The position numbers and the translations under genes are program-made. This document shows positions 16,332 through 24,635 of a stretch of DNA of 64,000 nucleotides, piece by piece. The stretch is from Hyphomonas sp. GTDB lineage: Bacteria; Pseudomonadota; Alphaproteobacteria; Caulobacterales; Hyphomonadaceae. Position 1 is the first letter of the stretch, and each line of letters starts with the position of its first letter. The notes beneath the pieces are model-generated. The model did no database searches, was not told where the DNA came from, and saw only the letters and a program-made list of their open reading frames with translations. The stretch is taken from NCBI RefSeq assembly GCF_018402285.1, contig NZ_JAGYJH010000006.1, positions 1 through 64,000 on the forward strand, written 5' to 3'.

Positions 16332-16955
16332 TCAGTTGGCTGCCATCTCGAGATTGCGCATGTCGTCATTCATCGTAGCAAGCTTGACGCTGACTAGGTA
16401 GGCTTTCTGGGCTTCCATATTGGCCATGATGAGACCTGCCTGATCCGATGCCATGAGGCGCAGGAAGCCTGCTGCGAAGCCGGCATCCATCTGGTTGAAG
16501 ATCTGTGCGGCCTGATCGGCTTTCATGGCGCTGTACATACGGGCGAGGTGCTGGATATCCTCGCCGGAGCTGACCTGCATCTCTTCCCAGCGCGCTTCGA
16601 GCGTTTCCTGCAGGAGTTTCAGTTCCGCGGTCTGCTGCTCAAGCTGGTTTTCCCAGGCCTGAAGCTCCAGCTTCTGCTGTTTCATTTCCTCGCGCTCGGT
16701 CTCGAACAACCACTGATCTTCCTGGAGCAGGGAGGCGGATTCAGAGGAAAAGCACACTTCCTTCAGCGCGCCCTGCGTGGCCACAACGGGTGTGGGGGTG
16801 GGGGCGGTCTCCGTTTCCGAAGCGGCCGTCACTGTCTTTGCATCGGTGGCCGGCGCCTGTTCGGCAAAAGCCAGGGCATCCGGCAGGAAGCGTGTTGCCC
16901 CGCCGATCGTGAAGAGGACACCAAGGGTGAGAAGGACGTTCGAGCGGTTGTTCAT
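16332..16955 (-). CDS. motE: MotE-type flagellar protein
   Basis: 207 residues. An N-terminal membrane anchor or signal (7-28) is followed by a Thr/Pro-rich linker. A coiled coil lies at about 75-125 (EEMKQQKLELQAWENQLEQQ), and a C-terminal MgtE-N-like helical domain at about 130-200 (LARMYSAMKADQAAQIFNQMDAGFAAGFLRLM) completes it. In Sinorhizobium, MotE is a periplasmic chaperone for the motility protein MotC, which works with MotB. It is the last gene of a minus-strand run FliL, DUF6468-type, MotE, with 18 bases to its upstream neighbour. The domain match is clear, and the chaperone role is carried over from the rhizobial protein. Confidence 0.75.
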   Translation of the reverse strand: MNNRSNVLLTLGVLFTIGGATRFLPDALAFAEQAPATDAKTVTAASETETAPTPTPVVATQGALKEVCFSSESASLLQEDQWLFETEREEMKQQKLELQAWENQLEQQTAELKLLQETLEARWEEMQVSSGEDIQHLARMYSAMKADQAAQIFNQMDAGFAAGFLRLMASDQAGLIMANMEAQKAYLVSVKLATMNDDMRNLEMAAN

Positions 16956-16973
16956 GAGCAGAACTCTTTTCGA

Positions 16974-17462
16974 TCAGGCCGATTTCACACGGGGAGGGGG
17001 AACGGTGATGTCTGCTTCGCCGGCTTCAGACATGGCGCGCATCTGGCGCATCAGGGTTGTCATTTCGACGATACGGGCGCGCGACTGGTCGAGCACGTCG
17101 CGCATCATGACGTTGAGTTCCGTCTGGGCGGCATGCACCTGATTGGTGACGCTGGTCTGAGAGCGTTCCATGGTCATGATCGTGTCTTCCAGGCGCTTGC
17201 ACATCTTCTCGCCGTCATTGATCAGGTGAGCCAGGCGGGTTGCCATGCCTTCGACGCGGCTGCGGGTGTCGTGGGTTGCCTGGGACATGGCCGAGACCGA
17301 ATTGGTCATGGCCGTGATCGTCGCGCCCAGCCCGTCTTTGGTATCCTGCAGGGCCCGAAGGCGCTTTGACAGCACGAAGCAATACACGCACGCGGCGAAC
17401 GATACGAGGAAGATCGCGACGTCAGTGGGCTGAATGCTGCTTATGATGCTTTGCATGTCCAT
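16974..17462 (-). CDS. Flagellar-locus membrane protein, DUF6468-like
   Basis: 162 residues. One transmembrane helix at about 14-32 (DVAIFLVSFAACVYCFVLS) is followed by a conserved KRLRALQDTKDGLGATI block and a long coiled coil to about 140. A short Pro/Val tail completes it. Proteins of this size and layout recur between fliL and motE in alphaproteobacterial flagellar loci, and I believe they are filed under DUF6468. The function is unknown. It lies 4 bases from fliL upstream and 18 from motE downstream, so all three form one operon. Confidence 0.72.
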   Translation of the reverse strand: MDMQSIISSIQPTDVAIFLVSFAACVYCFVLSKRLRALQDTKDGLGATITAMTNSVSAMSQATHDTRSRVEGMATRLAHLINDGEKMCKRLEDTIMTMERSQTSVTNQVHAAQTELNVMMRDVLDQSRARIVEMTTLMRQMRAMSEAGEADITVPPPRVKSA

Positions 17463-17466
17463 GGCG

Positions 17467-17982
17467 CTACCTCAGCAGAAACTCCGTGATGAGAACACCG
17501 TTTGAAGCGGCGCTGCCGACGACAAGTTCGGAGCGGCGCGCGAGCTGTTCGCGCAGGTGTGGATAAAAGCCAGGGTCTTCCAGATCCTTCAGTTCGATGG
17601 AGCGGAGATAGTTGTTGAACGCATCGATCAGCATCGGCTCGGCCTGTTTGACGGCGGCTGCCTTGTCCTTGCCGGTGACGATGGTGATGTTGAGCTTCAG
17701 GTAGCGGTCTGCCGGTGCGCTGCCGATGGTGATGAGGATTTCCTTAATCTCGACATAGACCTGATCCTGCGCCAGCGGCGCAACGGCCGGGGCTGCCGCT
17801 TCCGCGCCTGCCTGTGGGCAGGGCTCGGCGGGTGGGGGAGCAGGCGGAGTCAGGAAGTAGAAGAGGCCAAATGAGCTTGCCAGAGATGCGGCAGCAACAA
17901 TCAGCAGCCCGGCGATACCGCCGCCGGACTTCTTCCCGGATTCTGTCTGTCCCGATTCGTTCGTGTCGGGTTTCTTTGCCAT
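17467..17982 (-). CDS. fliL: Flagellar basal body-associated protein FliL
   Basis: 171 residues. A basic cytoplasmic N-terminus leads to a transmembrane helix at about 23-44. A Pro/Ala linker and the periplasmic FliL domain follow: QVYVEIKEILITIGSAPADRYLKLNITIV, ending in LREQLARRSELVVGSAASNGVLITEFLLR. FliL rings surround the MotAB stator and raise torque. This is one of two FliL-type proteins in the window; the other is at 34785-35354. It is first gene of the minus-strand run fliL, DUF6468-type, motE, and divergent from fliF. Confidence 0.9.
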   Translation of the reverse strand: MAKKPDTNESGQTESGKKSGGGIAGLLIVAAASLASSFGLFYFLTPPAPPPAEPCPQAGAEAAAPAVAPLAQDQVYVEIKEILITIGSAPADRYLKLNITIVTGKDKAAAVKQAEPMLIDAFNNYLRSIELKDLEDPGFYPHLREQLARRSELVVGSAASNGVLITEFLLR

Positions 17983-18043
17983 CTAGCGCCTATCTTATCT
18001 TGTAAGGCACGTTCCTAATGACTGATCCGGGGTAAAGATAACC

Positions 18044-18068
18044 TTAACGATTTGGCGCCAAATATTAA
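18044..18068. promoter_or_regulatory. Palindrome in the fliL/fliF divergent control region
   Basis: A perfect 12-bp palindrome, TTTGGCGCCAAA (18051-18062), is flanked by TTAA at 18044 and 18065. It is in the 128-base gap between the divergent fliL and fliF starts, where an operator for both directions would lie. TTAA half-sites are part of the CtrA recognition sequence, but the spacing here is not the standard 7. Confidence 0.4.
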
Positions 18069-18110
18069 TCATTACAGCTGACTCGTATGCAGCTTGGGGC
18101 GACCGCGTTT

Positions 18111-19694
18111 ATGAAATTCTTTGATACACTGAAAGCCCTGCCGCCAGCCCGGCAGCTCATGCTGGTCGCCGCCGTGGCCGCGATGATTGCTGCCATGAGC
18201 TTCCTTGTTCAGGGCGCCACGCGCGATCCGATGACGCTGCTCTATTCCGGGCTTGAGCCCGCCCATGCCGGCGACATCATCAAGGAGCTCGAACAGTCCG
18301 GAACTCCCTATGAAATCAAGGGGGAAGCGATTTTCGTGCCGCAAGGAAAGCGAGATGCAATCCGCTTTACGCTGGCACAGCAGGGTCTGCCGCGCCCGTC
18401 GGTGCAAGGCTATGAACTGCTCGACCAGGTCAACGGGTTCTCCGTCACGTCGGAGATGTACAACGCTGCCTACTGGCGGGCTAAAGAAGGAGAACTGACG
18501 CGGACAATTCTGGCCATTCCCGGTGTTTCCTCTGCGCGCGTGCACATCGGCGCGAATCTGCGCTCGGGATTTTCGCGGTCTCAGCCCCAGCAGACGGCTT
18601 CGGTCACGCTGACAACCGCGCGGGAAATGACGGCCGGCCAGGCTGAAGCGATCCAGTACATGGTGGCGCTCGCGGTAGCGGGCCTCAATGCTGAGGATGT
18701 CGCCGTGATCGATCCGGTAAAGGGCATCCTGGCCGGACCCAAAGCCAACAAGACGGCCGAGCCTGCGATGGCCGCCGAAAGCCAGGCGGCGCTTCTGGAG
18801 CAGAAAATCCTCACCTTGCTCGAACCCCGGGTCGGCGCAGGGAATGCGCGGGTGTCGGCAACGGTCGATGTCAGCCGCCAGCGGCTGGTGACGTCCGCGG
18901 TCACATTCGATCCCAATTCTCGCGTGATCCGCAACCGGACGACCAACGATTCCAGCGGCTCCAGCGGGGGGACGGGCGGCGGCATGACGGTTGCCAGCAA
19001 TCTGCCGCAAGGCGAAACCGGTGGAAGCTCGTCCACCAACAAGAATTCAACCGAGACGGTTTCCTACGAGATAAACGAGACCCGGACTGAAGTGGAAACA
19101 CTGCCCGGCCAGATCGAAAAGATCAGTATTGCCGTTATGCTGAATGCGCAGTCACTCGGCATTGATCCTGCCGCAGCTGATGCGGCCGCATTGCAGGACC
19201 AGATGAAAGCCGATTTTGAGTCGCTGATCGCATCGGCTGCCGGAATTGATGCAGCGCGCGGGGATACGGTTTCAGTCGAGTTGATGCCGTTCCAGGTTAT
19301 CGCGGCTGATGACCTCGTCACTGCGCCGAGCATGATAGAGCAGCTTATGGAGCGGTATTTCTGGTCCGGACTGCAGGCCCTCCTGCTGGGTATTGTTGTC
19401 ATCGTTCTGGGCGTTGGTGTGGTGCGCCCGATGCTGGTTCAGAAGCCGAAGGATGCGCTCTCGCCTGACGGCTTGGGCGCAGGCGCCGGCGCTGCCACGG
19501 GTGCTGGCGGGGCGATGGCCAACGCTGCAAATGCAGACAGCGATCCTTTTGCCTATCTCAAGGACTATGCCAGCGAGCGGCAGGAAGAGACCGCTGCCTT
19601 GCTGCAGCAATGGCTGACCGAAGACCAGCTGGCGGGCGGGGCCGATCCGATCGCGTCGGCCTTTGATACGCGCAAGGCAGCCGTGAATGAGTGA
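18111..19694 (+). CDS. fliF: Flagellar MS-ring protein FliF
   Basis: 527 residues from ATG 18111; an in-frame ATG at 18087 is possible. The N-terminal transmembrane helix (about 14-34) is followed by the ring-building YscJ-type domains (LLYSGLEPAHAGDIIKELEQSGTPYEIK, then RVHIGANLRSGFSRSQPQQTASVTL) and the beta-collar. A Ser/Gly-rich loop (about 285-315) precedes the second transmembrane helix near 420-440. The C-terminal cytoplasmic tail binds FliG. It is the first structure built in the inner membrane for flagellar assembly. First gene of the operon fliF-fliH-fliN-fliP-fliG. Its stop overlaps fliH by 8 bases. Confidence 0.95.
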   Translation: MKFFDTLKALPPARQLMLVAAVAAMIAAMSFLVQGATRDPMTLLYSGLEPAHAGDIIKELEQSGTPYEIKGEAIFVPQGKRDAIRFTLAQQGLPRPSVQGYELLDQVNGFSVTSEMYNAAYWRAKEGELTRTILAIPGVSSARVHIGANLRSGFSRSQPQQTASVTLTTAREMTAGQAEAIQYMVALAVAGLNAEDVAVIDPVKGILAGPKANKTAEPAMAAESQAALLEQKILTLLEPRVGAGNARVSATVDVSRQRLVTSAVTFDPNSRVIRNRTTNDSSGSSGGTGGGMTVASNLPQGETGGSSSTNKNSTETVSYEINETRTEVETLPGQIEKISIAVMLNAQSLGIDPAAADAAALQDQMKADFESLIASAAGIDAARGDTVSVELMPFQVIAADDLVTAPSMIEQLMERYFWSGLQALLLGIVVIVLGVGVVRPMLVQKPKDALSPDGLGAGAGAATGAGGAMANAANADSDPFAYLKDYASERQEETAALLQQWLTEDQLAGGADPIASAFDTRKAAVNE

Positions 19695-20301
19695 TGCCGT
19701 GTTTTCCCATCTGCCGCGATTTGACTCTGTATCTGCGGCGCGCCCGGCTGACTGGCTGCGCGCGATGAATGCCGGTGAGATGCAGGCGCCCTCCCGGCCG
19801 GCGGTGCAGGAGGAACCTCCGCCTGCACCCGCTGCTGCGCAGAAGCCAGAACCAGCGGTCGTTCATCCGATTCCGCAGGAAACAGCTGCGCTGCACGCGA
19901 CGGTGTCCAGCCTCGCAAAGCTCATGGAACGGATCGAGGCGGAGTCGATTCAGCAAACAGCTGAGACCGTGCGGCGGATTGCCAGCCAACTCTTGCCGGA
20001 ACTTTCCCGGCGGTTCCTGGCCGAGGAAATCAGCCGGCATCTTCCGGCGCTCATCCCGGCAACTGTGCCGGTGGTAGATATTCGCGCCGAGCCTGTTCTG
20101 GCTGCGCAGCTGCAGGAGATCGTCAGCCGTCATCCTTCTCTGGAGGGGCGCTGTAACATCATCGCTGAATCGGGGCAGGGTGCGAGCCGCGCCGATGTTT
20201 CCTGGCGTACTGGCGGTGTAACATTTGATTTTGAAAGCCTGCTGACGGCCTGCCTGAATGATCTTGGATCAACACAGAAATCGAATACGGAGTACAAGTG
20301 A
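19687..20301 (+). CDS. fliH: FliH-like export ATPase regulator
   Basis: 204 residues. The N-terminal half is Pro/Ala/Glu-rich and low in complexity. The C-terminal half is a coiled coil (ETAALHATVSSLAKLMERIEAESIQQ) then a small alpha/beta domain (RCNIIAESGQGASRADVSWRTGGVTFDFESLL). The final segment has the SADCRIEWADGG-type pattern of FliH/FlbE, where the Trp-x-x-Gly-Gly turn is a hallmark. FliH holds the FliI ATPase and docks it at FliN. The position between fliF and fliN supports this. The sequence is divergent, so the call rests on layout, tail motif and context. Confidence 0.75.
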   Translation: MSDAVFSHLPRFDSVSAARPADWLRAMNAGEMQAPSRPAVQEEPPPAPAAAQKPEPAVVHPIPQETAALHATVSSLAKLMERIEAESIQQTAETVRRIASQLLPELSRRFLAEEISRHLPALIPATVPVVDIRAEPVLAAQLQEIVSRHPSLEGRCNIIAESGQGASRADVSWRTGGVTFDFESLLTACLNDLGSTQKSNTEYK

Positions 20302-20621
20302 TGGCCACCCCCGAAAAAGCAATGACGGAGTTCGAAACCCAGGACCGGCGTGACCCTTCCGGCCGCAACGCGTATCGCCGGTCAATCTACAGTGTCCCGG
20401 TGACGGTGACCGTATCTATCGGCCAGAAACGGATGAGCGTTCAGGAAATCCTGGAGCTGCAACCTGATTCGGTGATTGCCCTGACGTCCAAGGTGGATGA
20501 TCCGGTCGATCTCTACATCGATGACAAGCTGATCGCGAAGGGCGAGCTGGTTGAAACCGATGATGGCCAGATCGCTGTGAAGATCGTTGAGATCGTCGAG
20601 AAGGCAGTAGAAGCCGAATGA
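20301..20621 (+). CDS. fliN: Flagellar motor switch protein FliN
   Basis: 106 residues, mostly one SpoA (FliMN C-terminal) domain: YSVPVTVTVSIGQKRMSVQEILELQPDSVIALTSKVDDPVDLYIDDKLIAKGELV, ending in AVKIVEIV. These are the standard FliN strands. FliN forms the lower C-ring and docks FliH. The ATG at 20301 shares its A with the fliH stop. The next gene, fliP, starts inside the last codons by a 4-base overlap. Confidence 0.93.
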   Translation: MATPEKAMTEFETQDRRDPSGRNAYRRSIYSVPVTVTVSIGQKRMSVQEILELQPDSVIALTSKVDDPVDLYIDDKLIAKGELVETDDGQIAVKIVEIVEKAVEAE

Positions 20622-21376
20622 TCCGTTCGCCGGCAATCTACCGTGTTCTTTTCCTGGCCGCCTTCGCGGCTTGCCTGGCTTTTTCTGGGCACGCGCAGGA
20701 AGCGCCCGTGGGGCTTGACGGCCTGTTGAACCCTTCAGGCGACGGACAGCTTTCAGGCTCGGTGGTTCAGCTTGTCCTTCTGGTGACGGTGCTGAGCCTT
20801 GTGCCCGGCATTGCAATGATGGTCACCTGCCTGCCGTTCATGGTGATCGTTTTCTCCTTCATGCGGCAGGCGATCGGCGTCCAGCAGGCGCCGCCCAATA
20901 TGATGATCATGGCGCTGGCGATGTTCCTGACCTTCTTCGTCATGGAGCCGGTCTTCATGTCGGCCTGGGAGAACGGTATATCGCCATACATGGAAGGCAC
21001 ACTGGACGAGCAGCAAGCCTGGACCCTCTCCACCGAACCGTTCCGCGCCTTCATGATGCAGCGAACAGACCCGGAAGCGTTGCTGACACTGGGAGATGCC
21101 GTAAACCGGCCGGTGGTGGAAGGGGAGGACCCTCCATTTTCGCTCCTGGCGACCGCTTTCATGCTGAGCGAAATCAAGCATGCTTTCCAGATCGGCTTTG
21201 TTATCTTTTTACCGTTCATGGTGATTGACCTTGTCGTGGCCTCCGTCCTGATGGCGGTGGGTATGATGATGGTTCCGCCCACGGTTGTTTCCCTGCCTTT
21301 CAAGCTCGGCTTCTTTGTCCTGGCCGATGGTTGGCTGAAGATCACCGAAGCGGTGCTCAGGGGTTATGCAACATGA
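20618..21376 (+). CDS. fliP: Flagellar export gate protein FliP
   Basis: 252 residues with a cleavable signal (about 1-26), as usual for FliP. Four membrane helices follow: QLVLLVTVLSLVPGIAMMVT, PNMMIMALAMFLTFFVMEP, FQIGFVIFLPFMVIDLVVAS and MVPPTVVSLPFKLGFFVLADGW. The conserved RQAIGVQQAPPN loop, DPEALLTL and FMLSEIKHAF segments are all present. FliP builds the core of the export gate with FliQ and FliR. Those two are encoded 23 kb away in this window, so the gate genes are split. No fliO is next to it. Confidence 0.95.
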   Translation: MIRSPAIYRVLFLAAFAACLAFSGHAQEAPVGLDGLLNPSGDGQLSGSVVQLVLLVTVLSLVPGIAMMVTCLPFMVIVFSFMRQAIGVQQAPPNMMIMALAMFLTFFVMEPVFMSAWENGISPYMEGTLDEQQAWTLSTEPFRAFMMQRTDPEALLTLGDAVNRPVVEGEDPPFSLLATAFMLSEIKHAFQIGFVIFLPFMVIDLVVASVLMAVGMMMVPPTVVSLPFKLGFFVLADGWLKITEAVLRGYAT

Positions 21377-22464
21377 GTACAGTAACGCGGCTGAACCGAC
21401 GCGGAGACGCGGCCGGCGGAAGAGCCGAAGCCAGCGGACCAGCTCTGACGCAGGCACAGCGCGCCGCGGTGATCATCGCGCTGCTGGGAGACTCTGCGGC
21501 CAAGCCGATCGTCGGAAAGCTCGATGATGCGGCGCTGGCTCGGGTTGCGTCCTCTCTGGAGTCGCTCACCTATCTTTCCCGGGAAGACCTGATCGCCATC
21601 GTGATCGATTTCCTGACGCAGCTGCGCAAGACGTCTGGCGCGCTCCGGGGGGGGGCTTCCCGGGCCCGCGAAGTCATTCAGGGGTCGGTCGAGCCTAACC
21701 GCATTAAGGCCATCTTCGGGGAGGATGAGCCCGTTTCAAAGGCCATTCAGGCCGACGAGACCGGAGATGTCTGGACGCGGCTGAGCACGCGGGACGCCAA
21801 GCTTGTGGCGGCGTATCTCAACCGCCTGACGCCCAATATTATAGCCCTCATCCTGCGCAAGCTGGACACTTCCATAGCCTCCAACATCATCTGCCATCTG
21901 AATGACGACAAACTCAGTCCCACGCTTGGCCAGATGGTGGAAGCACCGAAACTTGATCCCGGTATCGATTCGGTCATTGAGCGGATGCTTGAGATGGAGT
22001 TCCTGAATGCCAGGAGCGAAGCGGGCGCCGACGGCGGCGATGAAAGCCATCTGGAAACGATCGGGGAGGTTCTGAGCCTCATTCCTACCGACAAGCGAGA
22101 CAATCTCGTCGGCTTCCTGAAGGAACGCTATGAAGCGAAATTGCCGCTGATCCAGAAGGGCCTGTTCACGGTCGAAGGACTGCCGGACCTCTTGCCACGC
22201 AATGCGGTGCCTGTTGTCTTCAAAGAACTGGACCAGCAGACGATCCTGAGATTGCTTGCAACGTTCCGCGGGTCCCATGACGCGGTATCTGACTATCTGC
22301 TAGGCAACATTTCTTCGCGCATGGCAGACCAGTACCGGGAAGATCTCAAGGCTACCGGTGCCATTGCGCCTAGCGAGGCCGAAACCATTCAGCGTGAGTT
22401 CCTGACGACCCTCATGGATATGCGCCGGCGTGGCATGATCACCATTACCCGCCCAAGCGCATAG
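21373..22464 (+). CDS. fliG: Flagellar motor switch protein FliG (divergent)
   Basis: 363 residues from ATG 21373, overlapping the fliP stop by four bases. FliG landmarks are QRAAVIIALLGDSAAKPIVGKLDD at the N-terminus, NRLTPNIIALILRKLD in the middle domain and SSRMADQYREDLKATGAI near the C-terminus. The torque helix region reads FRGSHDAVSDYLLGNISSR, so only part of the charged set found in the E. coli protein (Arg281, Asp288, Asp289, Arg297) is in place. It forms the rotor face touched by MotA. Last gene of the fliF operon, ending in a shared terminator. Confidence 0.9.
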   Translation: MSTVTRLNRRGDAAGGRAEASGPALTQAQRAAVIIALLGDSAAKPIVGKLDDAALARVASSLESLTYLSREDLIAIVIDFLTQLRKTSGALRGGASRAREVIQGSVEPNRIKAIFGEDEPVSKAIQADETGDVWTRLSTRDAKLVAAYLNRLTPNIIALILRKLDTSIASNIICHLNDDKLSPTLGQMVEAPKLDPGIDSVIERMLEMEFLNARSEAGADGGDESHLETIGEVLSLIPTDKRDNLVGFLKERYEAKLPLIQKGLFTVEGLPDLLPRNAVPVVFKELDQQTILRLLATFRGSHDAVSDYLLGNISSRMADQYREDLKATGAIAPSEAETIQREFLTTLMDMRRRGMITITRPSA

Positions 22465-22492
22465 TATTCCCAGTAGCAGGAAAACAGAAAAG

Positions 22493-22515
22493 GCCGGGCT
22501 TCAACGCCCGGCTTT
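22493..22515. terminator. Bidirectional terminator between fliG and flgI
   Basis: GCCGGGC (22493-22499), loop of six, GCCCGGC (22506-22512). On the plus side TTT follows. On the minus side CCTTTTCTGTTTT follows, a better T-tract. It separates the convergent fliG and flgI operons. Confidence 0.75.
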
Positions 22516-22538
22516 GTCTGTTCGTGCCGGCCTCTATC

Positions 22539-23651
22539 CTATCGGATCACGAGGTCTGCATGGATGGCGCCGGCAGCTTTCATCGAGCGGATGATGTCGG
22601 CCATTTCCTGAGGCGAAACGCCCAGGGAGTTGAGACCGGCGATCAGCTGCGACAGCGTCACGTTGGGTTCGAGCATCGCGATATTGCTGCTGCCAGTCTG
22701 TGTGATGGTGATCTCGGAGCGCGGTAGAACGATGGACTCACCCCGGGCAAACGGGTTGGGCTGGGAGACAACCGGTGTTTCCCTGACCTTAATGGCGATA
22801 TTACCCTGGGCAATGGCCACGCGGGATATGGTTACATCCTCGCCCAGCACGATCGTGCCGGATTTCTCGTCGATGACGATGCGGGCAGGGGTGGTGATCT
22901 CGATCGGGAGATTTTCTATATTGGCCAGGAAGCGGGCCGGGGATTCCGAAATTCCCCGCAGGTCTAGCTCAATTGTTCCAGGATCGCGCATCGAGGCGAG
23001 CGGCGCGCCAAGCGCGGCGTTGATCGTGTCCTCGATCCGCGCGGCCGTCGTGAAGTCAGGCGACCGCAGGGCCAGCGAAATCAGCTCATTCCGGTTGAAG
23101 TCATAATTGACTTCCCGCTCGATCTTGGCGCCGTTTGGCACCGAGCCGGTCGTGGGAGAGCCGCGCGTCTCGCGCGCGCCCTGGGCTCTGACGTCGATAC
23201 CGCTGACGATGATGGATCCCTGAGCGACGGCGTAGATCTCGTTGTCACCCGCCTTCAGCGGCGTCAGGATCAGTGTCCCGCCCTCAAGGCTGGTGGCATC
23301 TCCGATCGAGGCGATGTTGACGTCGATGCTCGAACCGTTGCGCGCGAAGGGGGGCAGGGACGCGGTTACCAGCACCGCGGCCACATTCTTGGGCTTGATC
23401 TGCTCGCCCTGAACGTTGACGCCGAGGCGCTCAAGCATGTGAGTGAGGGAATCTTCCGTAAACGGTGAGTTGCGGACTGTATCCCCTGTGCCGTTTAGGC
23501 CGACGACGATGCCATAGCCGACCAGATCGTTCTCCCGGACCCCCTGGACATCCACGACATCGCGTATCCGTGCCTGGGCGTCAGCCGGGGCAGCGAAGAG
23601 GAATGGGGTGAGGGTAAGCGCGGCAGCAAGCCAGAAAGTCCATTTCATCAC
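22539..23651 (-). CDS. flgI: Flagellar P-ring protein FlgI
   Basis: 370 residues. After a Sec signal peptide (cleaved after ADA, about residue 25) comes the FlgI sequence: RIRDVVDVQGVRENDLVGYGIVVGLNGTGD, then LERLGVNVQGEQIKPKNVAAVLVTASLPPFARNGSSIDV, ending with LNSLGVSPQEMADIIRSMKAAGAIHADLVIR. It forms the ring round the rod in the peptidoglycan layer. Length and both ends match the family. Last gene of the minus-strand run flgE-flgK-flgL-flgI, one base from flgL. Confidence 0.96.
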   Translation of the reverse strand: MMKWTFWLAAALTLTPFLFAAPADAQARIRDVVDVQGVRENDLVGYGIVVGLNGTGDTVRNSPFTEDSLTHMLERLGVNVQGEQIKPKNVAAVLVTASLPPFARNGSSIDVNIASIGDATSLEGGTLILTPLKAGDNEIYAVAQGSIIVSGIDVRAQGARETRGSPTTGSVPNGAKIEREVNYDFNRNELISLALRSPDFTTAARIEDTINAALGAPLASMRDPGTIELDLRGISESPARFLANIENLPIEITTPARIVIDEKSGTIVLGEDVTISRVAIAQGNIAIKVRETPVVSQPNPFARGESIVLPRSEITITQTGSSNIAMLEPNVTLSQLIAGLNSLGVSPQEMADIIRSMKAAGAIHADLVIR

Positions 23652-23652
23652 A

Positions 23653-24630
23653 TTACCTCAGAAAATTCAGGAGGCTAAGGTTCGACAGGCGCGACGTCAG
23701 CACATAGGCTGCTTCCAGGCTTGCCTCGAGTTGTTTGAGTTCGGACGCGGCGTCATACTGGTCCCGCCCGACCATGCCATTGTAAACGCTGTTGAGTATT
23801 GTCTCTTCGGTATCAAGACTGAGCTGTTCCTTGGAAATGCGCTCCTGGATGATGCCGAGATCTGCCCGTAGATTGATCACGGCAGTCGTGCCGGTGCCGA
23901 TGCGCTCGGCGCTGGAACGGACGATTTCCGGATACTGACTAAGCAGGGGCAGGCTGTCCGCCATACCGCTGATAGCCATGACGGCAAGTCCGGAGATGAC
24001 TTCGATGAGCGCAGGATCGGTGGCCGTAACCCCGTCTGGGTCACTGGTCGTTGCCGCGCCCTGGTAGATGGAGGTCTGCCACGGGCCTGTCGGAGACTGG
24101 AAGTAGGTGTCGAGCTGCGTTTCGAAGTCCGCCGCGTCGGTGGCTATGCTGGCAAGCTGACGGATGTCGGTGAGGAGTTGATCAGTGTTGGAAAACGGCT
24201 GGGTGGCGGTTTCATCGCCGGCAAACAGGAACCGGTCGCCATGCCGCGCATTGAGGGCGGAAAACACGTCCGACAGCGCCGCTTTGGCGTCGCGGGCGAC
24301 AAGGTCCTGGCCAGACAGGTCGCCAACGCCAAGCGCGCTGAGCATGCGCACTTCAAGACCCGTGATTCGGTCCTGCACGCCGCCCAGGCTTTCCTGAACA
24401 AAGTCCAGGCGCGCTTCGCGGATGCCCAGAAGGCTGCGTTGGTCCTTGATGTCGGAGAGCGCCTTGCCGCTGATCATGGCGTCGCCAATGCGTCCGCCAA
24501 GGTGTTTGGTCAGGTCCACATACTGGCCGGTCACCGATTCCTCGGACACGATCGTGGCACGCGCCCGCATGTCGGCAATGTTCTGGCTGAAGGAGGCCGA
24601 CACGATGCTGTTGGGGGGGATGATGCGCAT
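23653..24630 (-). CDS. flgL: Hook-filament junction protein FlgL
   Basis: 325 residues with flagellin-type N- and C-terminal helices: SFSQNIADMRARATIVSEESVTGQ at the start and LKQLEASLEAAYVLTSRLSNLSLLNFL at the end, around a variable middle with RFLFAGDETATQPF. The FLFAG motif is typical of FlgL. It is the second junction protein, sitting between FlgK and the filament. Only 5 bases separate it from flgK, which fits the conserved flgK-flgL pair. Confidence 0.9.
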   Translation of the reverse strand: MRIIPPNSIVSASFSQNIADMRARATIVSEESVTGQYVDLTKHLGGRIGDAMISGKALSDIKDQRSLLGIREARLDFVQESLGGVQDRITGLEVRMLSALGVGDLSGQDLVARDAKAALSDVFSALNARHGDRFLFAGDETATQPFSNTDQLLTDIRQLASIATDAADFETQLDTYFQSPTGPWQTSIYQGAATTSDPDGVTATDPALIEVISGLAVMAISGMADSLPLLSQYPEIVRSSAERIGTGTTAVINLRADLGIIQERISKEQLSLDTEETILNSVYNGMVGRDQYDAASELKQLEASLEAAYVLTSRLSNLSLLNFLR

Positions 24631-24635
24631 GAGGA

